Origin: Lachnospiraceae bacterium
GTDB lineage: Bacteria; Bacillota; Clostridia; Lachnospirales; Lachnospiraceae
DNA length: 64,000 bases
NCBI GenBank assembly: GCA_009774175.1
Contig: VSNG01000017.1
Coordinates: 5,572 to 69,571, forward strand
Reading direction: 5' to 3'
Part shown: piece after piece, positions 16,717 to 24,092 of the stretch
Layout of the letters: each line of letters starts with the position of its first letter
How positions within the stretch are numbered: the stretch's first letter is position 1
Position numbers and translations under genes: made by a program
Notes under the pieces: model-generated
The model's input: only the letters and a program-made list of their open reading frames with translations
Database searches by the model: none
What the model was told of the DNA's origin: nothing

Positions 16717-18048
16717 CTAATTCAATACGCCTTCCGGCTCTCCCTTTTCCTCCAGAAGCTTTTCAAAAACCGCCTGCGGAATCGGTCTGGAAAAATAAAA
16801 GCCCTGCTGCATCTGGCATCCTACTTCTTTCAGATAATTGCTCTGTTCTCTGGTTTCCACTCCCTCGCACAAGGAAGTGATCTGCAGCCGCTTCGCCATA
16901 TCCACCACACAGGAAATAATGATCCTGTCATTCTCCTGCATCTCCCCTTCTTTCAGGAAAACCCTGTCCAGCTTGATAATATCAATCGGCAGCTTGCTTA
17001 ACAGATTCAGCGAAGAATAGCCGGAACCAAAATCGTCCATGGAAACCTTAAATCCCATTTTATGTAAACCTTTTATCAGATCCAGCGCCCGCTCCGTATT
17101 TTCCAGATAGATGCTTTCCGTCAGCTCAAATTCCACCAGAGAGCAGGGTACCTGAAACTCCTCAAGAAGCGACTTTACATACTCCAGAATATGCATTCTG
17201 TTCAGGTGCACTCTCGACACGTTGACAGAGATCGGCACTACCCGCTCTCCTTCCCGCAGACGTCTGGCAAGGAAGCTGAATACCTCCCTGTACACATAAT
17301 AGTCCACATCTACAACCTGTCCGCTCCGTTCAATCAGCGGTATGAACTCATCAGGATAAACAAAAGCGCCGTCAGGCTTCTGCCAGCGGATCAGCGCCTC
17401 GGCCCCGATCAGGGAAAGGGTCTCCGTATCAATCTTCGGTTGAAAATAGACCTGAAATTCCCTCTGTGCAAGAGCCTTGGGAATGCCGGATGTGATTTCC
17501 ACCTCCCGCTTGATCCCCTCCATCATACTCTGGTCAAACAGCACGCAGCAGTCGCTGTCCATCTCCTTCGCCACTTTTCTGGCCAGATTCGCATTGGAAA
17601 CCGCCGTCTCCGCATCAAGGCTGCGGCTGTTCTTATCCGTCACGCTGATCCCCGTACAAAACTGCAGTCTGCTGTTTAAATACTTTTCCCTGAATTTCGT
17701 CTCCCGATCCCGATTTAACTGATGAATCAGATCCCGAAATTCTTCGTTGCCGGGGCCGTCAGGCGCAATTCTGCCGGCGGTAACGAAATTATCGGAATAC
17801 ACTCTGGCAGCACACAGAATAACGGCCTTATTCTTCATAAAGTCGTCCACAAAATCTTTCAGAAGAGAATCGCCTACTTTGTATCCGTAAGTATCGTTAA
17901 TATACTTAAAATGCTTAATATCCGTATATATAATTACAATGCGGTCTTCGCCCACATTCTCGATCTCTCTTTGCAGCTTTTCCAGAAAAACCTCATATCG
18001 GTCCAGTCCCGTCAGCACATCTGTCCTATCCGTTTTCATTTTAACCAT
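16717..18048 (-). CDS. EAL-domain c-di-GMP phosphodiesterase with degenerate GGDEF domain
   Basis: A 443-residue soluble protein. Residues of about 10-160 form a GGDEF fold, but the active-site motif is replaced by YSDNF (in ARVYSDNFVTAGR), so it should not make c-di-GMP. The EAL domain (about 180-430) keeps the key motifs: AEALIRW, SVNVSRVHL, FELTES, SMDDFGSGYSSLNLL, DIIKLDR and CEGVET, which suggests an active phosphodiesterase that lowers c-di-GMP. No membrane or sensory domain is seen; the dead GGDEF half may bind GTP as a regulator, as in related proteins. The ATG at 18048 follows GGGGGA. The gene ends 23 nt before the tRNA-Pro promoter. Confidence 0.9.
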   Translation of the reverse strand: MVKMKTDRTDVLTGLDRYEVFLEKLQREIENVGEDRIVIIYTDIKHFKYINDTYGYKVGDSLLKDFVDDFMKNKAVILCAARVYSDNFVTAGRIAPDGPGNEEFRDLIHQLNRDRETKFREKYLNSRLQFCTGISVTDKNSRSLDAETAVSNANLARKVAKEMDSDCCVLFDQSMMEGIKREVEITSGIPKALAQREFQVYFQPKIDTETLSLIGAEALIRWQKPDGAFVYPDEFIPLIERSGQVVDVDYYVYREVFSFLARRLREGERVVPISVNVSRVHLNRMHILEYVKSLLEEFQVPCSLVEFELTESIYLENTERALDLIKGLHKMGFKVSMDDFGSGYSSLNLLSKLPIDIIKLDRVFLKEGEMQENDRIIISCVVDMAKRLQITSLCEGVETREQSNYLKEVGCQMQQGFYFSRPIPQAVFEKLLEEKGEPEGVLN

Positions 18049-18141
18049 ATATCCCCCAAACAACAGCTGTTCACATACCTATACTCTACGATATTTGTTC
18101 AGCTTCTGTCAATATCTGTTGAAAAATACAGCCGCACATTC

Positions 18142-19605
18142 TTAATCTGCGTCTTTCATTGTCAGGACATCCAGCAGATAATTCCACACACGTTCCACCG
18201 AATCAACGCTCATACTCTCCTGCGCAGTGTGCACATTTTCCAGATCGGGACCAATGCTGACGCAATCCAAATCCTTGATTTTTCCTGCCAGAATCCCGCA
18301 TTCCAGACCGGCATGAATGGCCTCAAGAACCGGCTTTTTCCCATACATTTCTTCATAAACCCGCACCATTTTCTCCCGCAGCGGTGAATCTTTCCGATAG
18401 GCCCATCCGGGATACTCGTTTCTGACGCTGGCCGAAGCTCCCATCCGCTCTGCAATCTCCAGCATGTGCCTGCAAAGCTCTCCCTTATCCTGATCTATGC
18501 TGCTTCTGACCGCATATTGCAGGCGCATTTTCTCCTCCTGTACAGACAATACGCCCAGATTCAGAGAGGTCTCCACCAATCCCTCCACATCCTTGCTCAT
18601 GGCCACAACACCGTTTGGAAGCTTACAGATGCAGGCAAGCGCATTTGCTGTGGATTCTCTGGAAAAGCAGTCTTCCAAAACTATTCCATTATGGAAGAGT
18701 TTTTCCAAAACAAAGCCAGAATCCGCATTTTGCAAAGACTCTCTGATTTTAGACGCCTCTGCATCCAGCCAAGAAACCACTTCTTCCCTGTCCGTTTCCC
18801 GCACAAGTATTTCGGCCTCGGCTTCCTTTGGTATCGCATTATCCGCCATGCCGCCTTTCATATGAAGCAGTCTCACGTCATACCGCAATGACAGGCCACA
18901 GAGAAGAGAACCCAAAAGCCAGTTGGCGTTACCCCTGCCTTTATTGATTTCTATACCGGAATGGCCGCCAAGAAGACCGCATACCTTAAGGGACAGCCGT
19001 ATCATTTCCTCCTGCGCTTTCTCCCTGATCATGGGAATTTCCACTTCCACGCTGGCGCCGCCGGCACAGCTTGTAATGAAAACACCCTCCTCTTCCTGAT
19101 CCAGATTGATCATACGGTTTCCGCGCAGCATGGAAAGATCAATCGCCTTGGCTCCTTCCATACCTACTTCCTCGTTCACAGTAATAATCGCTTCCAGACG
19201 GGGTGTTGAAATTTCGTCGGCCGCCAGAAGGGCCATACAGTATGCCATACCGATTCCATCGTCACCGCCCAGGCTTGTCCCCTCGGCGTAAACTTTTCCC
19301 TCTTCGAACTTAAGCCTGAGAGGTTCCTTTTTCATGTCGATATCATATCCCGGCGCAGCCACCGCGACCATATCCATATGGGCCTGCAAGATGTACGGCG
19401 CCTCGTCCTCATATTCGGGAGCAGCTTCTTTGACAATAATAATATTGCCAACTTCATCCTGTACGCAGAAAAGCTCCTGCCTTTCGGCAAACGCTTTCAG
19501 ATAATCGCTGATCTGTCTGATATTGCCGGAACCGTGCGGTATACGGCTGATTTCCTCAAAAAAGTGAAATACGCTTTCGGGTTTTAATCCGTCTAATACT
19601 CCCAT
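18142..19605 (-). CDS. pepD: Aminoacyl-histidine dipeptidase (PepD, M20 family)
   Basis: A 487-residue cytoplasmic zinc dipeptidase (carnosinase/Xaa-His dipeptidase type). Metal-site motifs are AHMDMVAV near residue 78, GDDGIGMAYCMALL near 115 and NEEVGMEGAKAID near 145. GHSGIEINKGRGNANWLLGS near 215 belongs to the dimerisation lid. AGGAGG lies 6 nt upstream of the ATG at 19605; an in-frame start 30 nt earlier would translate through this site and is rejected. It lies downstream of the rplT terminator and upstream of the EAL gene with 93 bp between. Confidence 0.92.
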   Translation of the reverse strand: MGVLDGLKPESVFHFFEEISRIPHGSGNIRQISDYLKAFAERQELFCVQDEVGNIIIVKEAAPEYEDEAPYILQAHMDMVAVAAPGYDIDMKKEPLRLKFEEGKVYAEGTSLGGDDGIGMAYCMALLAADEISTPRLEAIITVNEEVGMEGAKAIDLSMLRGNRMINLDQEEEGVFITSCAGGASVEVEIPMIREKAQEEMIRLSLKVCGLLGGHSGIEINKGRGNANWLLGSLLCGLSLRYDVRLLHMKGGMADNAIPKEAEAEILVRETDREEVVSWLDAEASKIRESLQNADSGFVLEKLFHNGIVLEDCFSRESTANALACICKLPNGVVAMSKDVEGLVETSLNLGVLSVQEEKMRLQYAVRSSIDQDKGELCRHMLEIAERMGASASVRNEYPGWAYRKDSPLREKMVRVYEEMYGKKPVLEAIHAGLECGILAGKIKDLDCVSIGPDLENVHTAQESMSVDSVERVWNYLLDVLTMKDAD

Positions 19606-19623
19606 AAAAAACCTCCTATTATT

Positions 19624-19653
19624 AAAAAAGGACACGGTTTAAACACCATGTCC
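19624..19653 (-). terminator. Terminator of the infC-rpmI-rplT operon
   Basis: The stem GGACATGG/CCGTGTCC on the minus strand (one G-T pair, 8-base loop) is followed by a T run at 19624-19629. It lies 15 nt after the rplT stop codon. Confidence 0.88.
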
Positions 19654-19667
19654 TTCTGTTTTTTTCA

Positions 19668-20024
19668 TTATTTCAAATTTGCCTTTGCAAGTTCTGCAAG
19701 GGTCGTAAAGCCTGCCGCGTCATTAACCGCCATCTCTGCAAGCATCTTTCTGTTCATATCCACGCCCGCACTTTTCAGGCCATACATAAATCTGCTGTAA
19801 GACAGGCCGTTCATTCTGGCCGCAGCGTTGATACGTGCAATCCAGAGCTGTCTAAACTGACGCTTTCTCTCTTTTCTGCCGGCATAGGATGATGCAAGCG
19901 CTCTCATTACAGACTGCTTCGCAACTCTGTACTGCTTCGATCTTGCGCCTCTGTAACCCTTCGCAAGCTTTAACACTCTGTTATGTTTCTTTTTGGCGTT
20001 CATACCGCCTTTTATTCTTGCCAT
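19668..20024 (-). CDS. rplT: 50S ribosomal protein L20
   Basis: 118 residues, standard length. It begins MARIKGGMNAKKKHNRVL and contains RGARSKQYRVAKQSVMRAL and RINAAARMNGLSYS. It binds 23S rRNA early in 50S assembly, and in Firmicutes L20 also represses its own operon by binding the leader RNA. Last gene of infC-rpmI-rplT, 63 bp after rpmI, followed by a clear terminator. An AGGAGG-type site precedes the ATG at 20024. Confidence 0.98.
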   Translation of the reverse strand: MARIKGGMNAKKKHNRVLKLAKGYRGARSKQYRVAKQSVMRALASSYAGRKERKRQFRQLWIARINAAARMNGLSYSRFMYGLKSAGVDMNRKMLAEMAVNDAAGFTTLAELAKANLK

Positions 20025-20087
20025 GTCTTTTTCCTCCTAAATTTAACAATCCCTCAGTCTGCGCTGCCGTCTTATGAAATAAGACGC

Positions 20088-20285
20088 TTACAGGTATGGT
20101 AAAATCTTCTTCATATTCTTTACGTTAGTCTTGTCCGTCATCGCAGCTTTTCTGAGATTTCTCTTGTTCTTCGTTGTCTTTTTGGTTAAGATATGGCGTT
20201 TGTACGCTTTATTTCTCTTTAACTTACCCGTTCCGGTCACCTTGAAACGTTTTGCAGCAGCTCTGCTGGTTTTCATTTTCGGCAT
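20088..20285 (-). CDS. rpmI: 50S ribosomal protein L35
   Basis: 65 residues, very basic. The sequence MPKMKTSRAAAKRFKVTGTG and the C-terminal VKNMKKILPYL are typical of L35. Middle gene of the operon, 74 bp after infC. AGGAGG lies upstream of the ATG at 20285. No anomaly. Confidence 0.98.
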   Translation of the reverse strand: MPKMKTSRAAAKRFKVTGTGKLKRNKAYKRHILTKKTTKNKRNLRKAAMTDKTNVKNMKKILPYL

Positions 20286-20359
20286 TTTACTGTTCCTCCT
20301 GTATTTTTATTCCTGTTACAAGATATCACTCCAAGATATCATTTATTTCAACCGGGAAA

Positions 20360-20866
20360 CTATCGCTTCTCAGCTAAAAACATAGTCATGCTTCTGCCTT
20401 CCACCTTCGGCGCCTTATCCATAACCGCTATATCTGAAAGGGCCTGCGCAAAATCATCAAGAATATGTTTGCTGGTATTCATGTGCGCCATCTCACGGCC
20501 CCTGAAACGCAGCGTAACCTTCACCCTGTCACCCTTACCGATAAACTTTCTGGCAGCATTGATCTTTGTGTTCAGATCGTTTGTATCAATGTTGGGGGAA
20601 AGACGAATCTCCTTAATTTCCACAATCTTCTGTTTTTTCTTTGCTTCCTTGTCTTTTCTGGCCTGCTCATACTTGAACTTGCCGTAATCCACAATCTTAC
20701 AAACCGGCGGCTTCGCCGTAGGCGCAATCTTAACCAGATCCACCCCTGCTTCCTCCGCAAGTTTCATCGCTTCTCTGGTCGGCATAACGCCAAGCTGTTC
20801 TCCGTCTGCACCGATCACCCGTACTTCTCTGTCTCTGATCTGCTCATTAATAAATAAGTCGCTAAT
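20360..20866 (-). CDS. infC: Translation initiation factor IF-3 (probable AUU start)
   Basis: A 168-residue initiation factor that binds the 30S subunit and checks start-codon pairing. Recognisable blocks are INEQIRDREVRVIGADGEQL, VDLVKIAPTAKPPVCKIVDY and KVTLRFRGREMAHM. The start is put at ATT (20864-20866), because TGGAGGG lies exactly 7 nt upstream (20874-20880) and the protein then begins at the usual place. The ATG codons at 20881 and 20887 sit on top of or before that site and have no ribosome site of their own. An AUU start for infC is known in other bacteria, where IF-3 uses it to regulate itself. First gene of the operon, behind an L20-type leader. Confidence 0.95.
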   Translation of the reverse strand: MSDLFINEQIRDREVRVIGADGEQLGVMPTREAMKLAEEAGVDLVKIAPTAKPPVCKIVDYGKFKYEQARKDKEAKKKQKIVEIKEIRLSPNIDTNDLNTKINAARKFIGKGDRVKVTLRFRGREMAHMNTSKHILDDFAQALSDIAVMDKAPKVEGRSMTMFLAEKR

Positions 20867-20911
20867 CGTTTTACCCTCCATCTTCATAAGAAAACTGACG
20901 CATTTTTACGC

Positions 20912-21066
20912 AATAAAAAGAGTGGACAGCATACCTATCCACCCGGTCATAAACACCTGCAAAAAAACTCTCCCCAAGAGAAAAGTTGAAGGCTATGAAC
21001 GCTTGCGAACCCTGTCGTTGCAAGGTGAGAGTGGATACTCTGCTTGATTGTCTGTGCTCTCGCACA
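20912..21066 (-). ncRNA. Ribosomal L20-type leader with attenuator
   Basis: The about 190-nt leader upstream of infC carries an attenuator hairpin, GTGGATAG/CTGTCCAC with a 5-base loop (20922-20942), followed by TCTTTTTATT. An upstream segment GAGTATCCAC (21031-21040) can pair with the 5' arm of this hairpin (7 bp, TATCCAC with GTGGATA) and so act as antiterminator. A second hairpin with a T run lies between (about 20960-20990). This is the layout of the L20 leader of Firmicutes, in which excess L20 favours termination. The pairing is visible; the L20 binding is inferred from the family. Confidence 0.82.
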
Positions 21067-21072
21067 TTCACT

Positions 21073-21102
21073 ACAATAACATAATACTTCCGTAGATGTC
21101 AA
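21073..21102 (-). promoter_or_regulatory. Promoter of infC-rpmI-rplT
   Basis: The minus strand has TTGACA (21097-21102), an 18-nt spacer and TATTGT (21073-21078), preceded by TG one base upstream. Transcription would start near 21065, at the beginning of the leader. Confidence 0.72.
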
Positions 21103-21113
21103 TACCCCTGCGA

Positions 21114-21938
21114 TCAAAAATCAAGATGAATTGTCTCCGCACTGGCCTCATACTCTTCCATGCGGTCATAATCATCCGTCTGGGAATAGGTGATCACATA
21201 ACTCTTATCCGCGTTAATGGCGTACTCCAGCTGTGACATCTGCGTATCGCCCACCTGATAATGGCATCGGATGCGGAAGGCAGGACAGCCGTCGATCCGA
21301 ATCCGTTCAAAGCTGTCGATATGTACCTCTATGTCTTCTCCGTATTCCTTGCGGAAATTTTCTTCCGCCTGCGCCTTAAAGGTCTCCTCCGTCATCAGCT
21401 GCAGGGCCACGTCTCTGCCAAGCGCCACATAATATATGGTGGAAGCGTCAATGGGATACCGTCTGGTCACATACATGCCCTCAATATCCTCCGACTCCGA
21501 AAAGGCTTCCGGCAGGGTAAAGCTGCATCCCTTCGTAACAGGCGCGCTCTCCACCACAGAAGTGTCCATCTCATTTTCCTGTAACATTTCTTCCGCCAGC
21601 TGATTTTTCAGATCCTCGTCCATTTCCACCGGCGCCATAAAACTTCCCCTGGCCGCCGCTTTGACAGTTTTCTCCTCATCATCTGACGATTCCGCCTCTT
21701 CATTGTCCGTGTCCTCATCGTTTGTCTCGCCTGCGCCTGGCTCTTCATCGTTTGTCTCGCCTGCGCCTGGCTCTTCATCGTTTATCTCTGAGGTTTCTCC
21801 GCTCTCTGCAATATCCGTCTCCGTTTCGGAAACCTGCGCGGTAGTATGTACGGTGTCCTCGCCCCCGCAGGCCGTAAAAATACAGGTCCATGCCAGCAGC
21901 AAAAGGAAGCCTGCTTTTCTCCTATTCATAACTTTCAT
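21114..21938 (-). CDS. Putative lipoprotein of unknown function
   Basis: 274 residues from the ATG at 21938. A basic N-terminus and hydrophobic stretch end in a lipobox (IFTAC|GG), so the protein is probably lipid-anchored outside the membrane. Residues of about 30-85 are a very acidic linker with two perfect copies of the 10-residue unit DEEPGAGETN. The C-terminal globular part (TKGCSFTLPEAFSESEDIEG to the end) is predicted to be alpha/beta, with two cysteines in DGCPAFRIRCHYQ, and resembles no family I can name. It is a single gene between the infC operon and the DUF1540 gene. The linker repeat is an exact 30-bp tandem duplication. Confidence 0.75.
   Translation of the reverse strand: MKVMNRRKAGFLLLLAWTCIFTACGGEDTVHTTAQVSETETDIAESGETSEINDEEPGAGETNDEEPGAGETNDEDTDNEEAESSDDEEKTVKAAARGSFMAPVEMDEDLKNQLAEEMLQENEMDTSVVESAPVTKGCSFTLPEAFSESEDIEGMYVTRRYPIDASTIYYVALGRDVALQLMTEETFKAQAEENFRKEYGEDIEVHIDSFERIRIDGCPAFRIRCHYQVGDTQMSQLEYAINADKSYVITYSQTDDYDRMEEYEASAETIHLDF
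21721..21780. repeat. 30-bp tandem duplication in the lipoprotein linker
   Basis: Two identical 30-bp copies (21721-21750 and 21751-21780), with partial matches on both sides, encode the acidic DEEPGAGETN repeats. In-frame copy-number change would lengthen or shorten the linker without harming the reading frame. Confidence 0.95.
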
Positions 21939-22043
21939 AAATCGTTTGCCTTTCCCGTATAGTTTAAGACGCAAGCCAAACGGCCTGCGCCTAATATACC
22001 TATTGTAATATAAAAACTGCAAACTGACAATCACCAATTATTT

Positions 22044-22358
22044 TCAGGCCTCTCTGAAAGTAGCGCACAATGTCTGCTTACAGTCGCAGGCGCCCACGCC
22101 TCTGATATCCACATGATCGGCGTGACATTTATAATTGGAATTATACACGCAATTCGCCGCCTCACAGTCGATGCTGATGGTTCTGCACGGATGGTCAAGA
22201 GAACTGACATAGGAATCGCCGCGTCTCTGGGAAAAGCTCTCGCAGCAGGTTCCGTCGCAGTCGCAGGCGTGGCTGCCTCCCACCATGATATCCCCCTTAC
22301 AGCAGCAGTCCTCCTGATTATAGCTGCAATTTAACACACCACATTTTAACTCCGCCAT
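22044..22358 (-). CDS. Double DUF1540 cysteine-rich protein
   Basis: A 104-residue cytoplasmic protein with two copies of the DUF1540 motif: LKCGVLNCSYNQEDCCCKGD to CDCDGTCCESF, and IDCEAANCVYNSNYKCHADH to CDCKQTLCATF. Each copy holds a regular set of cysteines suited to metal binding. DUF1540 proteins are common in spore-forming Clostridia; the role is unknown. The ATG at 22358 follows AAAGGAGG. It lies 51 bp downstream of the membrane glycosyltransferase gene on the same strand and may be co-transcribed with it. Confidence 0.88.
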   Translation of the reverse strand: MAELKCGVLNCSYNQEDCCCKGDIMVGGSHACDCDGTCCESFSQRRGDSYVSSLDHPCRTISIDCEAANCVYNSNYKCHADHVDIRGVGACDCKQTLCATFREA

Positions 22359-22409
22359 AATACCTCCTTTCGGGGCGTCCTTATCTGATTTTTATACGCA
22401 CCCCTTCCA

Positions 22410-23975
22410 CTAAAAAGTAGTATGGTCAGAAGTTGAAATTTTATACAGATTAAACCAATAACGTTCCAGCAAAAAGCTGCCCTTTTCTTCCACATTAAGT
22501 CCGGCGCTCTGCCACTCGTCCACAATGTCGTCACGGCTGTTGAAGCTGCCGATAAACCAGATGGTTTTTCCTTCCTTTTCCTGCGTCCCCGAAAGCAGCC
22601 GGCTGATTTCCCCTGCATCCTGCAAAGAACCGCAGGGCGAAGTGATTTCCTGGATCAGCGTTTCCCCCTCCGCGCGCCACAAAAACCGCTCCGCCCTTTC
22701 CGGCAGATAATACCCTGTCACCGCCTGCACCTGATCAAAGTTATAGAGAACGGCGTCTTCCGGGCCAATCAGAGAAAGCGCTTTCTGCGTTTCTTTCATG
22801 TTGACCGCCTTATACTCCTCCTCCCCCATAAAAGCCCGGTAATCACGCAAGCCGATGACAACAGCCAGAATCGTAACGACAATTCCGATTTTGGGTTTAC
22901 ATAATATATAATCCACGCCCAGCGCAAAGGATAGCCAGAAGCACCCCAGCGCAGGGATCATATACCGATAAACAAAAATGGGACGAAGCAGAAACGACGC
23001 CGCAAATCCAAACAACACCAGTCCTGCCAGCACGCCGATTCCCGCAGTGACAAACCAGAATCTCTCGCTTTCTCTTCCACTATGGTAGAGTTTTACCGCC
23101 TGATATCCCCATATAGCAATATAGACCGTAAACAGCAGCACCGCCAAAACCGTATTCAGCCGCTCGTCCGCAAATGCCGGTTTCATCAAAAATTTCACGC
23201 AGCCCCCAAGGGATCGCCAGGTCAGCGGCAAAATCCAATAGTTTTCCCGCACCGTCGTGATCTGACGATACAGCGCCAAAAGCCAGGGAAGGTAGCCCGC
23301 TATGGATATCCCCACCCACAAAAACCACTCTCTGATCCGGCCTCTGTCCCTTCGCATAAACACAAGCAGCACATAAAGGTATACCATGACCACCGCCACA
23401 CAGGCAAAGTACTGGGTATAGGCGGCAGCCAGTCCATAAACCACGAGGGCTGCGCCATGCAGACGGCCCATTTTGATCTCTGCGGACATATCGCCCGTCC
23501 CATAGGCATGCAGAAACGCCGCCGTCACAAAAAACAGGGCCCAGCCGTACATCCGCACCTCCACCGTATAGGCCGAAAGCTGGGGCATGGCGATCACACA
23601 GAAGAAAAACAGACCGCCGGTAAACAGCCCGAATCTCTTCCGAATAAAAGTCACGCTGTAAGCAAACAGTCCAAAATAGGGAATAACTGAAACCAGCTTG
23701 GCAATGATAATCGGATCAGCCTGCTTTGCAATTGGTTTACATAACTCAACAACAAACCTGACGATACAATAATAGAGCGGCGGGTGCACGTCCCTTGCCG
23801 TAAACGCAATCAAATCACCGTAGGAATGTTCGATCATTCCCACGGTGAAAAGTTCATCATACCAGATATCTCTGGCAAAGCACAGCGCAAGGCTTCTGCC
23901 AAGCAGCGCTGCACTGACTGCAAGCAGCAGTAAGCCCACGATATCTCTGCCCGCCATTTTTTTTCTGACATTCAT
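22410..23975 (-). CDS. GT39-like membrane glycosyltransferase (ArnT/PMT superfamily)
   Basis: A 521-residue protein with about ten or more transmembrane segments. The first loop carries IWYDELFTVGMIEHS near residues 37-51, with the aspartate-glutamate pair typical of GT-C enzymes, and ARDVHPPLYYCIVRF follows near 59-73. These enzymes move a sugar from a lipid-phosphate donor to a protein, lipid or polymer on the outer face of the membrane. The soluble C-terminal part (about 390-521) is typical. Donor and acceptor cannot be told; no other glycan gene is close. The 3' end lies 51 bp before the DUF1540 gene. Confidence 0.85.
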   Translation of the reverse strand: MNVRKKMAGRDIVGLLLLAVSAALLGRSLALCFARDIWYDELFTVGMIEHSYGDLIAFTARDVHPPLYYCIVRFVVELCKPIAKQADPIIIAKLVSVIPYFGLFAYSVTFIRKRFGLFTGGLFFFCVIAMPQLSAYTVEVRMYGWALFFVTAAFLHAYGTGDMSAEIKMGRLHGAALVVYGLAAAYTQYFACVAVVMVYLYVLLVFMRRDRGRIREWFLWVGISIAGYLPWLLALYRQITTVRENYWILPLTWRSLGGCVKFLMKPAFADERLNTVLAVLLFTVYIAIWGYQAVKLYHSGRESERFWFVTAGIGVLAGLVLFGFAASFLLRPIFVYRYMIPALGCFWLSFALGVDYILCKPKIGIVVTILAVVIGLRDYRAFMGEEEYKAVNMKETQKALSLIGPEDAVLYNFDQVQAVTGYYLPERAERFLWRAEGETLIQEITSPCGSLQDAGEISRLLSGTQEKEGKTIWFIGSFNSRDDIVDEWQSAGLNVEEKGSFLLERYWFNLYKISTSDHTTF

Positions 23976-23996
23976 ACGCTCTGTGTACTCCTGTCC

Positions 23997-24092
23997 TCTT
24001 TATGCTTTCTTCTCTTTATGCTTTCTTCTCTTTACGCTTTCTTCTCTTTACGCTTTCTTCTCTTTATGCCTTCTTCTCTTTACGCTTTCTTC
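23997..24092. repeat. Six tandem 16-bp repeats at the 3' end of thrS
   Basis: Six contiguous copies of TCTTTAYGCTTTCTTC (23997-24012, 24013-24028, 24029-24044, 24045-24060, 24061-24076, 24077-24092), with variation only at Y and one further base in copy five. On the thrS strand the first copy encodes the last residues EEKKA and the TAA stop (24080-24082); the other five lie downstream. Each copy carries its own TAA, so changes in copy number should not alter ThrS. Confidence 0.97.

Noticed and set aside
23997..24092. CRISPR-like array
   Set aside because: The 16-bp units are contiguous without spacers, so this is a simple tandem repeat; no CRISPR array or cas gene is seen in the window.
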